From the NCBI GenBank assembly GCA_002171495.2, contig NHEU02000003.1:4060-19958 (forward strand): 15,899 nucleotides of DNA, read 5' to 3'. Each line of letters starts with the position of its first letter. The first letter of the stretch is position 1. The notes under the pieces were generated by a model. It ran no database searches and was not told the origin of the DNA. It worked only from the letters and a program-made list of their open reading frames with translations. A program made the position numbers and the translations under genes. This document shows positions 7,204-14,352 of this stretch, in pieces. This DNA is from Alphaproteobacteria bacterium TMED93 (GTDB lineage: Bacteria; Pseudomonadota; Alphaproteobacteria; TMED109).

Positions 7204-7676
7204 TAATTTTGCTTTTCCGTTTTATATTTTGCTTTAACTTTTTCATTATTTTTACTTATCAACTTGCTAGAACTTGTTTTTAAGTCAATAGATAGTTCAT
7301 CTCCTAACATTATACTATCTTCTCTTTCTAAGGTAACATTTCCTTTAATCAATATTTTTTCATTTTCAACAAAGTATACAGCACTGTCTCCTGTAGCAAT
7401 TTGACTTTCTCTTAAAAACTTAACATTTCCTAAAGCATCAAGTTTTTTAATTGATTTCATATTTTGTTTTTTATTAAAAAATACTACTATTTTATTTGCA
7501 TATAAAATATTGTTTCCTTGTATGGCCTTAGCATCTCCAATAGCGATAGCTATACTATCTTTCTTTTTCCATTCCATAGAATTAGCAGTAATCTCAATTT
7601 CTCTATCATTGCTACTTGCTAAGCTATAAATCATAAGAGAGTAGAATAATATGGTTTTTAATATGAAATTGATCAT
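7203..7676 (-). CDS. lptA: LPS transport periplasmic protein LptA (OstA-like)
   Basis: 157 residues. A hydrophobic N-terminus (about residues 3-20, ILKTILFYSLMIYSLA) followed by polar sequence looks like a signal peptide with cleavage near residues 21-22. The mature part has the repeating beta-jellyroll pattern of the OstA/LptA fold: ITANSMEWKKKDSIAIAIGDAKAIQG, then NKIVVFF, LDALGNVKFLRESQIATGDSAVYF, and IKGNVTLEREDSIMLGDELSIDLKT, the last close to the family's G-d-x-l-x-v-d-L end. LptA forms the periplasmic bridge carrying LPS from LptC to LptD. It sits two bases after lptC and overlaps lptB by one base. Sequence conservation in the family is low; the fold pattern and position make the call firm. 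Confidence 0.9.
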   Translation of the reverse strand: MINFILKTILFYSLMIYSLASSNDREIEITANSMEWKKKDSIAIAIGDAKAIQGNNILYANKIVVFFNKKQNMKSIKKLDALGNVKFLRESQIATGDSAVYFVENEKILIKGNVTLEREDSIMLGDELSIDLKTSSSKLISKNNEKVKAKYKTEKQN

Positions 7677-7678
7677 GG

Positions 7679-8284
7679 TTATTTAACAATCATAACAGCT
7701 TTATCCTCAAATCTGTAAATATCTTTTATAGAGTTAAATGAGAATTTTTTTGATTTTATATTACCCCATTTACCAAACATTACAATCTCTTCTTCACTTT
7801 TTGCTATTCCAGTATCAAAGTTATATTCCATACTAGAAGAATAAAAACTGCTGCCATCATCGTAATAACCTTGAATTTTATCATCTGTTCGCAAAGTTTT
7901 TTTGTTTATTTCAAATATCGCTTTTTCAGTATTTAAAAATAGCCAATTTTTATTGTTTAAGGAGATATCAGCTTGAACACTGTATAATACAATAGTATCT
8001 ATATTTTTTGTTTCTTTGATAGCAGATTCCGCTGTTAGTTGATAGGGAGTTCCAGCCTCATTATAACCTATTAGTTTAAGTTTATTAATTTTAATAAAGT
8101 TTTTATCATTTTCATATTCTCCTTCAAATACCTGTTCATTTAGAGTAAACGTATTTTTTTTTGAATTAGAAAAAAAAAACATGACTAAAATTACAATGAT
8201 AAGCATAAATAAAATAATTAATTTAATTAATTTAATACTAGAAGAAGTTTTTATATTTAAAGATCTGGGGGTGTAGCTTTTCAC
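7679..8284 (-). CDS. lptC: LPS export system protein LptC
   Basis: 201 residues with one N-terminal transmembrane helix (about 19-39, IKLIKLIILFMLIIVILVMFFF) and a periplasmic beta-rich domain, the LptC/YrbK architecture. The segments INKLKLIGYNEAGTPYQLTAESAI and IQGYYDDGSSFYSSSMEYNFDTGIAKSEEEIVMFG resemble the family's D-x-G-x-x-Y-x-L/l-x-A pattern and stop with the expected C-terminal strand. LptC is the inner-membrane docking partner between LptB2FG and LptA. The start is GTG at 8284-8282. It lies 8 bp after kdsD and 2 bp before lptA. The call rests on topology and position as much as on sequence. Confidence 0.87.
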   Translation of the reverse strand: MKSYTPRSLNIKTSSSIKLIKLIILFMLIIVILVMFFFSNSKKNTFTLNEQVFEGEYENDKNFIKINKLKLIGYNEAGTPYQLTAESAIKETKNIDTIVLYSVQADISLNNKNWLFLNTEKAIFEINKKTLRTDDKIQGYYDDGSSFYSSSMEYNFDTGIAKSEEEIVMFGKWGNIKSKKFSFNSIKDIYRFEDKAVMIVK

Positions 8285-8292
8285 TATTTAAC

Positions 8293-9243
8293 TCAATTAA
8301 TTGTGAGGCAATCATGTAAGTGAATTATTCCAATAGGGCTTTTAGAAGAAGAGCTATTTAAAACAAATAAAACTGTAATTTTCTCCTTATTAAAAACATC
8401 CAAAGCATCTTTTAAATACTTATTTTTCAAAATAGTTTTTGGGTTTTTTATCATCACTTCTTCCGCATTTTTTTCTAATATTCCATTTGCCATATTTCTT
8501 CTTAAGTCTCCATCAGTTATTATACCAACCAAGTTTTTATTTTCATTTATTATTCCTACACAACCAAATCCCTTTTGAGACATTTTTAATATTATCTCTT
8601 TCATGTTGGTTTTATTGTTTGATAATGGGATTCTTGGGGCCTTATGCATTCTTTCTTTTACCCTTACAAATTTGGCGCCTATATTTCCACCAGGGTGAAG
8701 TTTTCCAAATTCTTTAATAGAAAAATTTTTCTTTTTTGAAATTGATAAAGATAAGGCATCTCCTAATGCTAGCATCATGGTTGTAGAGGTTGTAGGTGCT
8801 AATTTATTTTCACCTGCTTCTTCTAAGTTTGGTAAAACTATGTTACTTGATGAAATTTCTGCTAAATTACAATCTTTATTGTTAGTAATAAAAATTATTG
8901 GTATTTTTTTAAATTTGGCGTAGTTGCTTAAATCAAAAAGTTCTTTTGATTTCCCAGATTTAGATAATATTATTAAAGCATCTTTTTTTTGTATTAAACC
9001 AAGGTCCCCATGACTAGCCTCTGTAGGATGAATGAAGGTTGCTGGAGTTCCAGTAGATGTCATAGTAGAAGCTATTTTTTTTGCTATAAATCCTGACTTG
9101 CCAACCCCTGAAATAATTATATTACCTTTAATATTTGATAATATAGTCACTGCCTGTGTAAATTTATTATTAAGGCTTACAGATAGTTTTTTTAATGCAA
9201 TTGACTCTTCATTTATTATATTTTTAGCGTATTTTAAAACCAT
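8293..9243 (-). CDS. kdsD: Arabinose-5-phosphate isomerase (KpsF/GutQ family, SIS + two CBS domains)
   Basis: Converts ribulose-5-phosphate to arabinose-5-phosphate, the first committed step to Kdo of LPS. The 316 residues contain an N-terminal SIS domain: IISGVGKSGFIAKKIASTMTSTGTPATFIHPTEASHGDLG (about 43-82), ILSKSGKSKEL (92-102), APTTSTTMMLALGDALS (149-165) and KLHPGGNIG (181-189). Two CBS domains follow (about 205-260 and 262-316), with GIITDGDLRR and GIIHLHDCL. Length and domain order are those of KdsD. It lies 2 bp after rnd and 8 bp before lptC, so Kdo supply is wired to LPS export. Sugar specificity within KpsF/GutQ is inferred from the Lpt neighbours. Confidence 0.95.
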   Translation of the reverse strand: MVLKYAKNIINEESIALKKLSVSLNNKFTQAVTILSNIKGNIIISGVGKSGFIAKKIASTMTSTGTPATFIHPTEASHGDLGLIQKKDALIILSKSGKSKELFDLSNYAKFKKIPIIFITNNKDCNLAEISSSNIVLPNLEEAGENKLAPTTSTTMMLALGDALSLSISKKKNFSIKEFGKLHPGGNIGAKFVRVKERMHKAPRIPLSNNKTNMKEIILKMSQKGFGCVGIINENKNLVGIITDGDLRRNMANGILEKNAEEVMIKNPKTILKNKYLKDALDVFNKEKITVLFVLNSSSSKSPIGIIHLHDCLTIN

Positions 9244-9245
9244 TA

Positions 9246-9860
9246 TTATGTATGAGAAAATAAGTCGCTATTATGCCAACCTAAAAGATCTAAGGTAACT
9301 CTGGTAGGGATAAATTTAAATAGTGAATTTGCTAGTTGAAGTCTATTCTCTCTTTCTAGGATATTGTCTAACTTTTCTTTGATTGCATGTAAATATAAAA
9401 CATCGTTGGCTGCATAATTAATTTGATTTTTTGACAATACACTGCTTCCCCAGTCGCTACTTTGTTGTTGCTTTGATATTTCAATATTTAATAGCTCTTT
9501 GCATAACTCTTTTAAACCATGACGATCTGTGTAGGTTCTAGCTAACTTTGAGGCAATTTTAGTACAGTAAATTGATTTACATAAAACCCCTAAGTATTTT
9601 TTTAACATTGCAACATCAAATCTAGCATAGTGAAATACTTTTATTATATTTTTGTTTTTTAATAATTTTTTTAGGTTTTTAGCGTCATACCCAATATCAC
9701 CGCCAACTTGAACTAAATGAGCATTGTTATCACCAAAACTAATTTGTACTAAACAGAGCTTGTCTCTTGTAAAGTTTAATCCCATAGTTTCTGTATCTAT
9801 AGCTACAATAGATGGAAATGCTAAGTTTTCTGGTAAATCGCCTTTATGTAAGTAATTCAT
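9246..9860 (-). CDS. rnd: Ribonuclease D, short form (DEDDy 3'-5' exonuclease)
   Basis: 204 residues: only the DEDDy nuclease domain, without the HRDC repeats of the ~375-residue E. coli RNase D. The short form is common in Alphaproteobacteria. Motifs: VAIDTETMGLNFTRDKLCLVQIS (D22, E24), KVFHYARFDVAMLKKYLG (D82) and INYAANDVLYLHAI (Y149, D153). TDRHGLKELCKELLNIEISKQQQSSDW is a typical family stretch. It likely trims 3' ends of stable RNAs. This is the first gene of the long minus-strand block; its ATG is followed upstream by the divergent gap at 9861-9944, with no clear ribosome site. Confidence 0.93.
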   Translation of the reverse strand: MNYLHKGDLPENLAFPSIVAIDTETMGLNFTRDKLCLVQISFGDNNAHLVQVGGDIGYDAKNLKKLLKNKNIIKVFHYARFDVAMLKKYLGVLCKSIYCTKIASKLARTYTDRHGLKELCKELLNIEISKQQQSSDWGSSVLSKNQINYAANDVLYLHAIKEKLDNILERENRLQLANSLFKFIPTRVTLDLLGWHNSDLFSHT

Positions 9861-9944
9861 TTTATTATTAGGATAAAATTAATTCAAAAAAATTAGTTTA
9901 ATATGTTAATATAATTTTTTCAAATTTAAAAAAATTTATTTATT
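9861..9944. promoter_or_regulatory. Divergent promoter region between rnd and the NDUFA9-like gene
   Basis: An 84-bp, almost pure A/T gap between two divergent starts, and the largest intergenic stretch in the window, so it should hold the promoter of the twelve-gene minus-strand block and of the plus-strand gene. On the plus strand TATAAT occurs at 9910-9915, with a TG at 9904-9905, about 30 bases before ATG 9945. I find no good -35 at 17 bp. In DNA this AT-rich a chance TATAAT is likely, so only the location is well supported. Confidence 0.4.
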
Positions 9945-10880
9945 ATGAGAGAACATAAACTTATTAGTGTTATTGGAGGAAATGGATTTTTAGGAAAATA
10001 TATAGTTAATATTTTATTAGATAAAGGATACTATGTTAAAATAATTTCTAGAACAGCTACTCTTTCAAAAAAAAACTTTACTATTTACAAACCTGGGCAG
10101 TATAAGCTAGTTGATTGTGATATAAAAAATTTTAGCAAACTACAATCAGCGCTAGATGGAACAGACTATGTAATAAACTTAGTTGGTCTTTTAATTAATA
10201 AAAGAAACAACAGCTTTGAGAGTGTGCATAAAGTAGCAGTTGAGAATATTGTTTCAATTTGTAAAAAGCTAGATATTAAAAAACTTATTCATGTGTCAGC
10301 TATAGGGTCTGAAAAAAATTCAAAATCAGAATATTCAAGGACAAAATTTTTAGGTGAAGAAGCAGTAAAAACCTTTAAAAACTATTGCATTCTAAGACCA
10401 TCAATTATTTATGGAGATGAGGATAACTTTATAAACTTCTTCGCAAAAACCTCGAAAATATCTCCCTTTTTACCCTTAATAGGAGGGGGTAAAAATCTTT
10501 TTCAACCTATATGGGTTCAAGATGTTGCTAATATTATAGTAAATACTTTAGAAAAAAATATTAAAGGAAAAATTTTAGAAGTAGGAGGTGAAGAAGTATT
10601 TACTTTTAAAGAAATTTTAGAAATTATATTAAATGAATTAGAATTGAAAAGAAAATTTATTACCATACCTTTTGGGATTTCAATAAAATTAGCTTCTTTT
10701 TTAGAATTTTTTCCTGCTCCTATACTAACTGCGGACCAAGTAGAAATGCTTAAAAAAGATAATATTGTCTCTAAAAAATATAATTTCAGGAAAACATTAG
10801 AATATCTTCCTATGCCATTCCAAAAAATGATAAAAAAACAATTGAGCTTTATGAAAAAAAATGGTGGTCATTTAAATTAG
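9945..10880 (+). CDS. NAD(P)-binding protein, complex I NDUFA9-subunit-like (atypical SDR)
   Basis: 311 residues with an N-terminal Rossmann fold: ISVIGGNGFLGKYIVNILLDKGYYVKIISR (G-G-x-G-F-x-G, residues ~7-37), then YVINLVGLLINKRNNSFESVHKVAVENI, LIHVSAIGSEKNSKSEYSRTKFLGEEAVK (YxxxK near residue 130), ILRPSIIYGDEDNFINFF and a PIWVQDVANIIVN segment. This is the pattern of the NDUFA9-like bacterial proteins, relatives of an accessory subunit of respiratory complex I; a direct role in complex I in bacteria is not established, and no nuo gene is nearby. It reads away from rnd, and its stop overlaps the convergent uppP stop by nine bases. The pairing with uppP is common in Alphaproteobacteria. Confidence 0.83.
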   Translation: MREHKLISVIGGNGFLGKYIVNILLDKGYYVKIISRTATLSKKNFTIYKPGQYKLVDCDIKNFSKLQSALDGTDYVINLVGLLINKRNNSFESVHKVAVENIVSICKKLDIKKLIHVSAIGSEKNSKSEYSRTKFLGEEAVKTFKNYCILRPSIIYGDEDNFINFFAKTSKISPFLPLIGGGKNLFQPIWVQDVANIIVNTLEKNIKGKILEVGGEEVFTFKEILEIILNELELKRKFITIPFGISIKLASFLEFFPAPILTADQVEMLKKDNIVSKKYNFRKTLEYLPMPFQKMIKKQLSFMKKNGGHLN

Positions 10881-11657
10881 ATTTATAGATAAAATAAGCC
10901 CAATGCCAAAAATTAATCTATAATAAACAAATATTCTAAAAGAAAAGTTTTTTGTCCATTTAACTAAAAGTCTTATAGAAAAAAAAGCAAAGATAAAAGT
11001 TATTAAAGTTATATAAAAAAAATAAATGTTTATTTTTTCATCTGTAATTAAAATATTATATATTCCGTAGAAGGATGCTAACATAATTACTGGTATACTT
11101 GTTAATAATGATAACTCAACAGAAAATGATCTGCTGTAACCTAAAAATCTAGCAGCAGTTAAGATAGTCCCTGACCGGCTCATACCTGGAATTAAAGAAA
11201 GAATTTGAAAAAACCCAATAAAAATAGAATTTTTTATGGTAAGAGAATCATTAGTTTGATTTGTATTAGTTTTTTTGTCTGAAAAGCCTAATAATAGGGC
11301 GCCAAAAATTGAAGTTAAAGCTATTGTGGTTATACCAAATACATAATACTTTTTAAAAAAAGTAATAATTAATATTCCTGTAAAAATAACAGGAAATACG
11401 CATATTAATAAAGGTAGAACTTTTTTATCAATCTCTTTTTTAAAAAAAAATTTTCTAAAAATTATAAATATAGTTTTTTTTTCAAAAAAAAGTACTGCTA
11501 ATAGTGTCCCTAAGTGAGCCGCAAGCGCATATATTAAACCCTCAACTTCCCATTTAAAAAAAATTTCCATTGCATAAAGGTGACCTGAGCTTGAAACAGG
11601 AATAAATTCTGTTATTCCTTGAACAATCGAATAAGCTAAAATTTCAAATTTTTGCAT
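10872..11657 (-). CDS. uppP: Undecaprenyl-diphosphatase UppP (BacA family)
   Basis: Integral inner-membrane phosphatase that turns undecaprenyl diphosphate back into the monophosphate carrier used for peptidoglycan and surface polysaccharides. 261 residues, close to the family's ~265, with about seven to eight hydrophobic helices. Catalytic segments: YSIVQGITEFIPVSSSGHL (E17, S22-S24, H26) and LIPGMSRSGTILTAARFLGYSR (~156-177), the P-G-x-S-R-S-G motif. The C-terminal YYRLIFGIGLILSI is typical of the last helix. It starts at ATG 11657 with no clear ribosome site and is divergent from the fzlA-like gene. UppP and the AmgK/MurU salvage genes in this window act on the same pathway. Confidence 0.96.
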   Translation of the reverse strand: MQKFEILAYSIVQGITEFIPVSSSGHLYAMEIFFKWEVEGLIYALAAHLGTLLAVLFFEKKTIFIIFRKFFFKKEIDKKVLPLLICVFPVIFTGILIITFFKKYYVFGITTIALTSIFGALLLGFSDKKTNTNQTNDSLTIKNSIFIGFFQILSLIPGMSRSGTILTAARFLGYSRSFSVELSLLTSIPVIMLASFYGIYNILITDEKINIYFFYITLITFIFAFFSIRLLVKWTKNFSFRIFVYYRLIFGIGLILSINLI

Positions 11658-11716
11658 TTTTAAAGCATAATTAAAATTATATTGAGAATAAATCTTTTTT
11701 TATTAAATTAAAAGCT
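11658..11716. promoter_or_regulatory. Divergent promoter gap between uppP and the fzlA-like GST gene
   Basis: 59 bp of A/T-rich DNA between divergent starts. On the minus strand a TATAAT lies at 11681-11676, about 19 bp before the uppP ATG. On the plus strand TTGAGA (11682-11687) resembles a -35 but has no -10 at proper spacing. The location argues for two promoters; the exact elements are uncertain. Confidence 0.35.
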
Positions 11717-12385
11717 ATGTATAAATTATATTATATGCCATTAAATTTTTTCTGTAGGGCTGCGCGAATCATACTTATAGAAAAAAATATATCTTTTAAA
11801 ATCGTTAATGAACCTTATTGGAAAAGAAGAGTTGAATTCTTGAAAATTAATCCAGCAGGAGACCTTCCTGTGATTGTTGATATGGAAGGAGTAAATATAA
11901 TAGGATATGAATGTTTAGTTGAATATTTAGATGAAAAAAAATTAGGAAAAACCTTATTAGGGAATAATGCAATAGAAAAATTAGAAGTTAGAAGACTTTG
12001 TATGTGGGTAGGAAAAAAACTTCAAAAAGAAGTAATGGAAAATATTTTAGATGAGAGAGTTTTTAATAGTCTCAAAAAAAATAGTCAGCCTTCCACAACA
12101 GTTTTAAATGCAGGAAGAAAAAATTTAAAAAATCATATGAAGTATTTTGAGTGGATTTTAGAAAGAAGAAGCTTTTTAGCAGGTGACTTTTTTACTGTTG
12201 CTGATATAGCACTTGCTGCAGCAATATCATCTTTAGATTATTTGAGTGAAATTAATTGGGAAAACTATAACAAAGTTAAAAACTGGTATTCAGTTATAAA
12301 AAGCAGACCTTCATTTAGAGAAATTTTAGAAGAAAGCATTTATAATATTTCTCCTTCTGCTCATTACAAAGATCTGGACTTTTGA
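11717..12385 (+). CDS. fzlA: Glutathione S-transferase-like protein, probable FtsZ-binding FzlA
   Basis: 222 residues with a thioredoxin-like N-domain (KLYYMPLNFFCRAARIILIEKNISF; GDLPVIVD with the cis-Pro; YECLVEYLDE where a GST usually has E-S) and an all-helical C-domain with FLAGDFFTVADIALAAAISSLDY, the GST N-capping segment. The last residues, AHYKDLDF, match my recollection of the conserved C-terminal tail of Caulobacter FzlA, a GST-fold protein that binds FtsZ, curves its filaments and sets constriction rate. The Ser-to-Cys change in the glutathione site fits a structural rather than enzymatic role. It lies one base before queG, an arrangement I know from Alphaproteobacteria. Alternative: an ordinary GST. 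Confidence 0.72.
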   Translation: MYKLYYMPLNFFCRAARIILIEKNISFKIVNEPYWKRRVEFLKINPAGDLPVIVDMEGVNIIGYECLVEYLDEKKLGKTLLGNNAIEKLEVRRLCMWVGKKLQKEVMENILDERVFNSLKKNSQPSTTVLNAGRKNLKNHMKYFEWILERRSFLAGDFFTVADIALAAAISSLDYLSEINWENYNKVKNWYSVIKSRPSFREILEESIYNISPSAHYKDLDF

Positions 12386-12386
12386 G

Positions 12387-13502
12387 ATGTCAGATATTTT
12401 TCTTAATGAAATTGAAGAATATTCTAAAAGTTTAGGGTTTCAAGATTTTAAAGTAACAAACTTCAAAGACTTTAGTATTTATTCAAATAATTTGAGAGAA
12501 TTCATTAAAAATAAGTTTTATGGAGAAATGGGCTGGATAAAAGAAAAATCATTGATTAGAGAAAACCCAAAAAATATATGGTTAGATGCAAAAAGTGCGT
12601 TAGTGTTTGGTCTAAACTATGGACCTGCCACTAACCCATTATTAGAAATAAAAAACAGAAATACAGGATACATATCTATTTATGCCAGAAGAAAGGATTA
12701 CCATAAGGTTATTAAGACTAAACTAAAAAGCATAGGTAGGTTTATATCTAACAACTCAGATATTAAAGTTAAGGTTTTTGTAGATACTGCCCCTATTATG
12801 GAAAAGCCTTTAGCTGAACTTTCAAATATGGGATGGATTGGAAAGCATACTAATCTAGTTTCTAAAAAATATGGATCATGGTTGTTTTTAGGTATTATTC
12901 TAACTAATTACAGTTTTAAAAAAATTAAAAAAGATAAAAAAAATAATTGTGGTAGTTGCAAGGCATGCAACGAAGTATGCCCAACTAATGCTTTTATTTC
13001 TCCTTATAAATTAGATGCCAGAAAATGCATCTCATATCTAACTATAGAGCATAAAAGCCATATAAAAAAAAAATATAGACCTTTAATAGGAAACAGAATT
13101 TTTGGGTGTGATGACTGTTTAGCAGTTTGCCCTTGGAATAAATTTGCTAGAACTCATTCTGATATAAAGTTAGATATAAATAAAAATTTAGTTTTGCAAC
13201 CGTTAAAAAGCTTAGTTAATTTAGATGAAGAAAGTTTTAGAAAAAAGTTTTCTGGTACACCAGTAAGAAGGCTTGGATATGATAGGTTTTTAAGAAATAT
13301 TTTAATTGCTATAGGTAACTCTGGCGATAAGTCTTTGGTAGAGAGCACTGTAAGCAAGTTGGAACACAATAGTAATTTAGTTAGGGCAATGGCGGTATGG
13401 GCTTTATTTCAGTTAAGCATAAATAGGTTTAAAGAGGAAAAAAAGTTAAGATTTGAAAGAGAAAAAGATAGTAGAGTAAGAGAAGAATGGAATATAAGGT
13501 AA
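12387..13502 (+). CDS. queG: Epoxyqueuosine reductase QueG
   Basis: Cobalamin- and iron-sulfur-dependent enzyme for the last step of queuosine synthesis, epoxyqueuosine to queuosine in GUN-anticodon tRNAs. 371 residues, normal for the family. VFVDTAPIMEKPLAELSNMGWIGKHTNL (129-156) is the diagnostic QueG stretch, with D133 in the catalytic position. Two [4Fe-4S] clusters: C188, C191, C194, C198 (NCGSCKACNEVCPTNAF) and C241, C244, C248 (FGCDDCLAVCPWNKFA). The C-terminal ~90 residues form HEAT-like helices (LRNILIAIGNSGD, VRAMAVWALFQL). The start follows the GST stop after a single base, so the two are probably coupled. No queA, queC, queF or tgt is in the window. Confidence 0.97.
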   Translation: MSDIFLNEIEEYSKSLGFQDFKVTNFKDFSIYSNNLREFIKNKFYGEMGWIKEKSLIRENPKNIWLDAKSALVFGLNYGPATNPLLEIKNRNTGYISIYARRKDYHKVIKTKLKSIGRFISNNSDIKVKVFVDTAPIMEKPLAELSNMGWIGKHTNLVSKKYGSWLFLGIILTNYSFKKIKKDKKNNCGSCKACNEVCPTNAFISPYKLDARKCISYLTIEHKSHIKKKYRPLIGNRIFGCDDCLAVCPWNKFARTHSDIKLDINKNLVLQPLKSLVNLDEESFRKKFSGTPVRRLGYDRFLRNILIAIGNSGDKSLVESTVSKLEHNSNLVRAMAVWALFQLSINRFKEEKKLRFEREKDSRVREEWNIR

Positions 13503-13506
13503 TAAA

Positions 13507-14352
13507 ATGATTGTGACTAGTTTGGGGTATGGATATATTTCTAAATTTTTTTTTAGAGAAATTGCGTATCATGGAGCAAGGTGTTATGGAATATCTGATA
13601 ATACTAAATATAATAAAAAAAGTGATTTGGAAAATATACTTATACTACCAAGGTCAATGACAATTGAATGTATTAAAAAATCTACTCATTTGGTTATAAC
13701 AGCACCTCCAGAAAAAAATAAATGTCCAATCCTTTCAAAATATGAAAAAACTATTAAAGATTCAAATATTAGAGCAATAATTTATGTTTCTTCCACTGGT
13801 GTATATGGAAATCATAAAGGAAAATGGGTTAATGAAAATTCAGTTATTAAAGGAAATAATAATTTAGCCAATAAAAATAGGATTAAAGCAGAGAAGTCTT
13901 GGACTGCTTTTTGTAAAAAAAATTCCTTAACCTTAAATATATTAAGATTAGGAGGCATATATGGTCCAGGTAGACCAAATTTAAGTAAAGATATATTTAA
14001 AAATATTATAATAAAAAAAGATCATTTTTTTTCAAGGATACACGTTTTAGATATTTCAAGAATAATAGCGAGCATACTTTTTGACTCTAAAGAAAGTTAT
14101 TGTTGGAACTTAGTTGATGATTTACCAGCTACGAGAAAAAGTTTTATGGAAAGAATTATAAAACTAAAGAAAGTCAAAAACTACAGCTTTAGGGATTATG
14201 AAAAGTTCAAAAAAAATATATCACAGTCTAAAAAAAAATTTTGGGAGGCTAACAAAAAAGTAAGCAACAAAAAAATAAAAAAAAAACTTCGTTACACGTT
14301 TCTATTTCCGACTTTTTTTACGGGGCTTAAATATATAATTAAGAATTTATAA
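13507..14352 (+). CDS. Atypical short-chain dehydrogenase/reductase-like protein (YeeZ type)
   Basis: 281 residues, a likely cytoplasmic NAD(P)-binding protein of unknown substrate. The core IIYVSSTGVYGNHKGKWVNE (about 96-115) and the following NRIKAEKSW match the YeeZ-like atypical SDR group, where R-x-x-A-E-x-x-W stands in place of the classical Y-x-x-x-K. LRLGGIYGPGRPNL and RIHVLDISRIIASIL are also typical. The N-terminal dinucleotide loop is TSLGYGYIS: the first glycine of the usual G-x-G-Y is Ser5, so cofactor binding may be altered. The C-terminus is very rich in lysine. It starts four bases after queG, with AAGG-like sequence in the queG end, and converges on the hydrolase gene with a six-base stop overlap. 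Confidence 0.78.
   Translation: MIVTSLGYGYISKFFFREIAYHGARCYGISDNTKYNKKSDLENILILPRSMTIECIKKSTHLVITAPPEKNKCPILSKYEKTIKDSNIRAIIYVSSTGVYGNHKGKWVNENSVIKGNNNLANKNRIKAEKSWTAFCKKNSLTLNILRLGGIYGPGRPNLSKDIFKNIIIKKDHFFSRIHVLDISRIIASILFDSKESYCWNLVDDLPATRKSFMERIIKLKKVKNYSFRDYEKFKKNISQSKKKFWEANKKVSNKKIKKKLRYTFLFPTFFTGLKYIIKNL

Noticed and set aside
8439..8717. Hydrophobic 92-codon frame on the plus strand resembling a membrane peptide
   Set aside because: It lies entirely antisense to the kdsD CBS domains; AT-rich antisense reading gives Phe/Leu-rich sequence by composition.
9032..9298. 88-codon plus-strand frame
   Set aside because: It is antisense to the KdsD SIS domain and the end of rnd.
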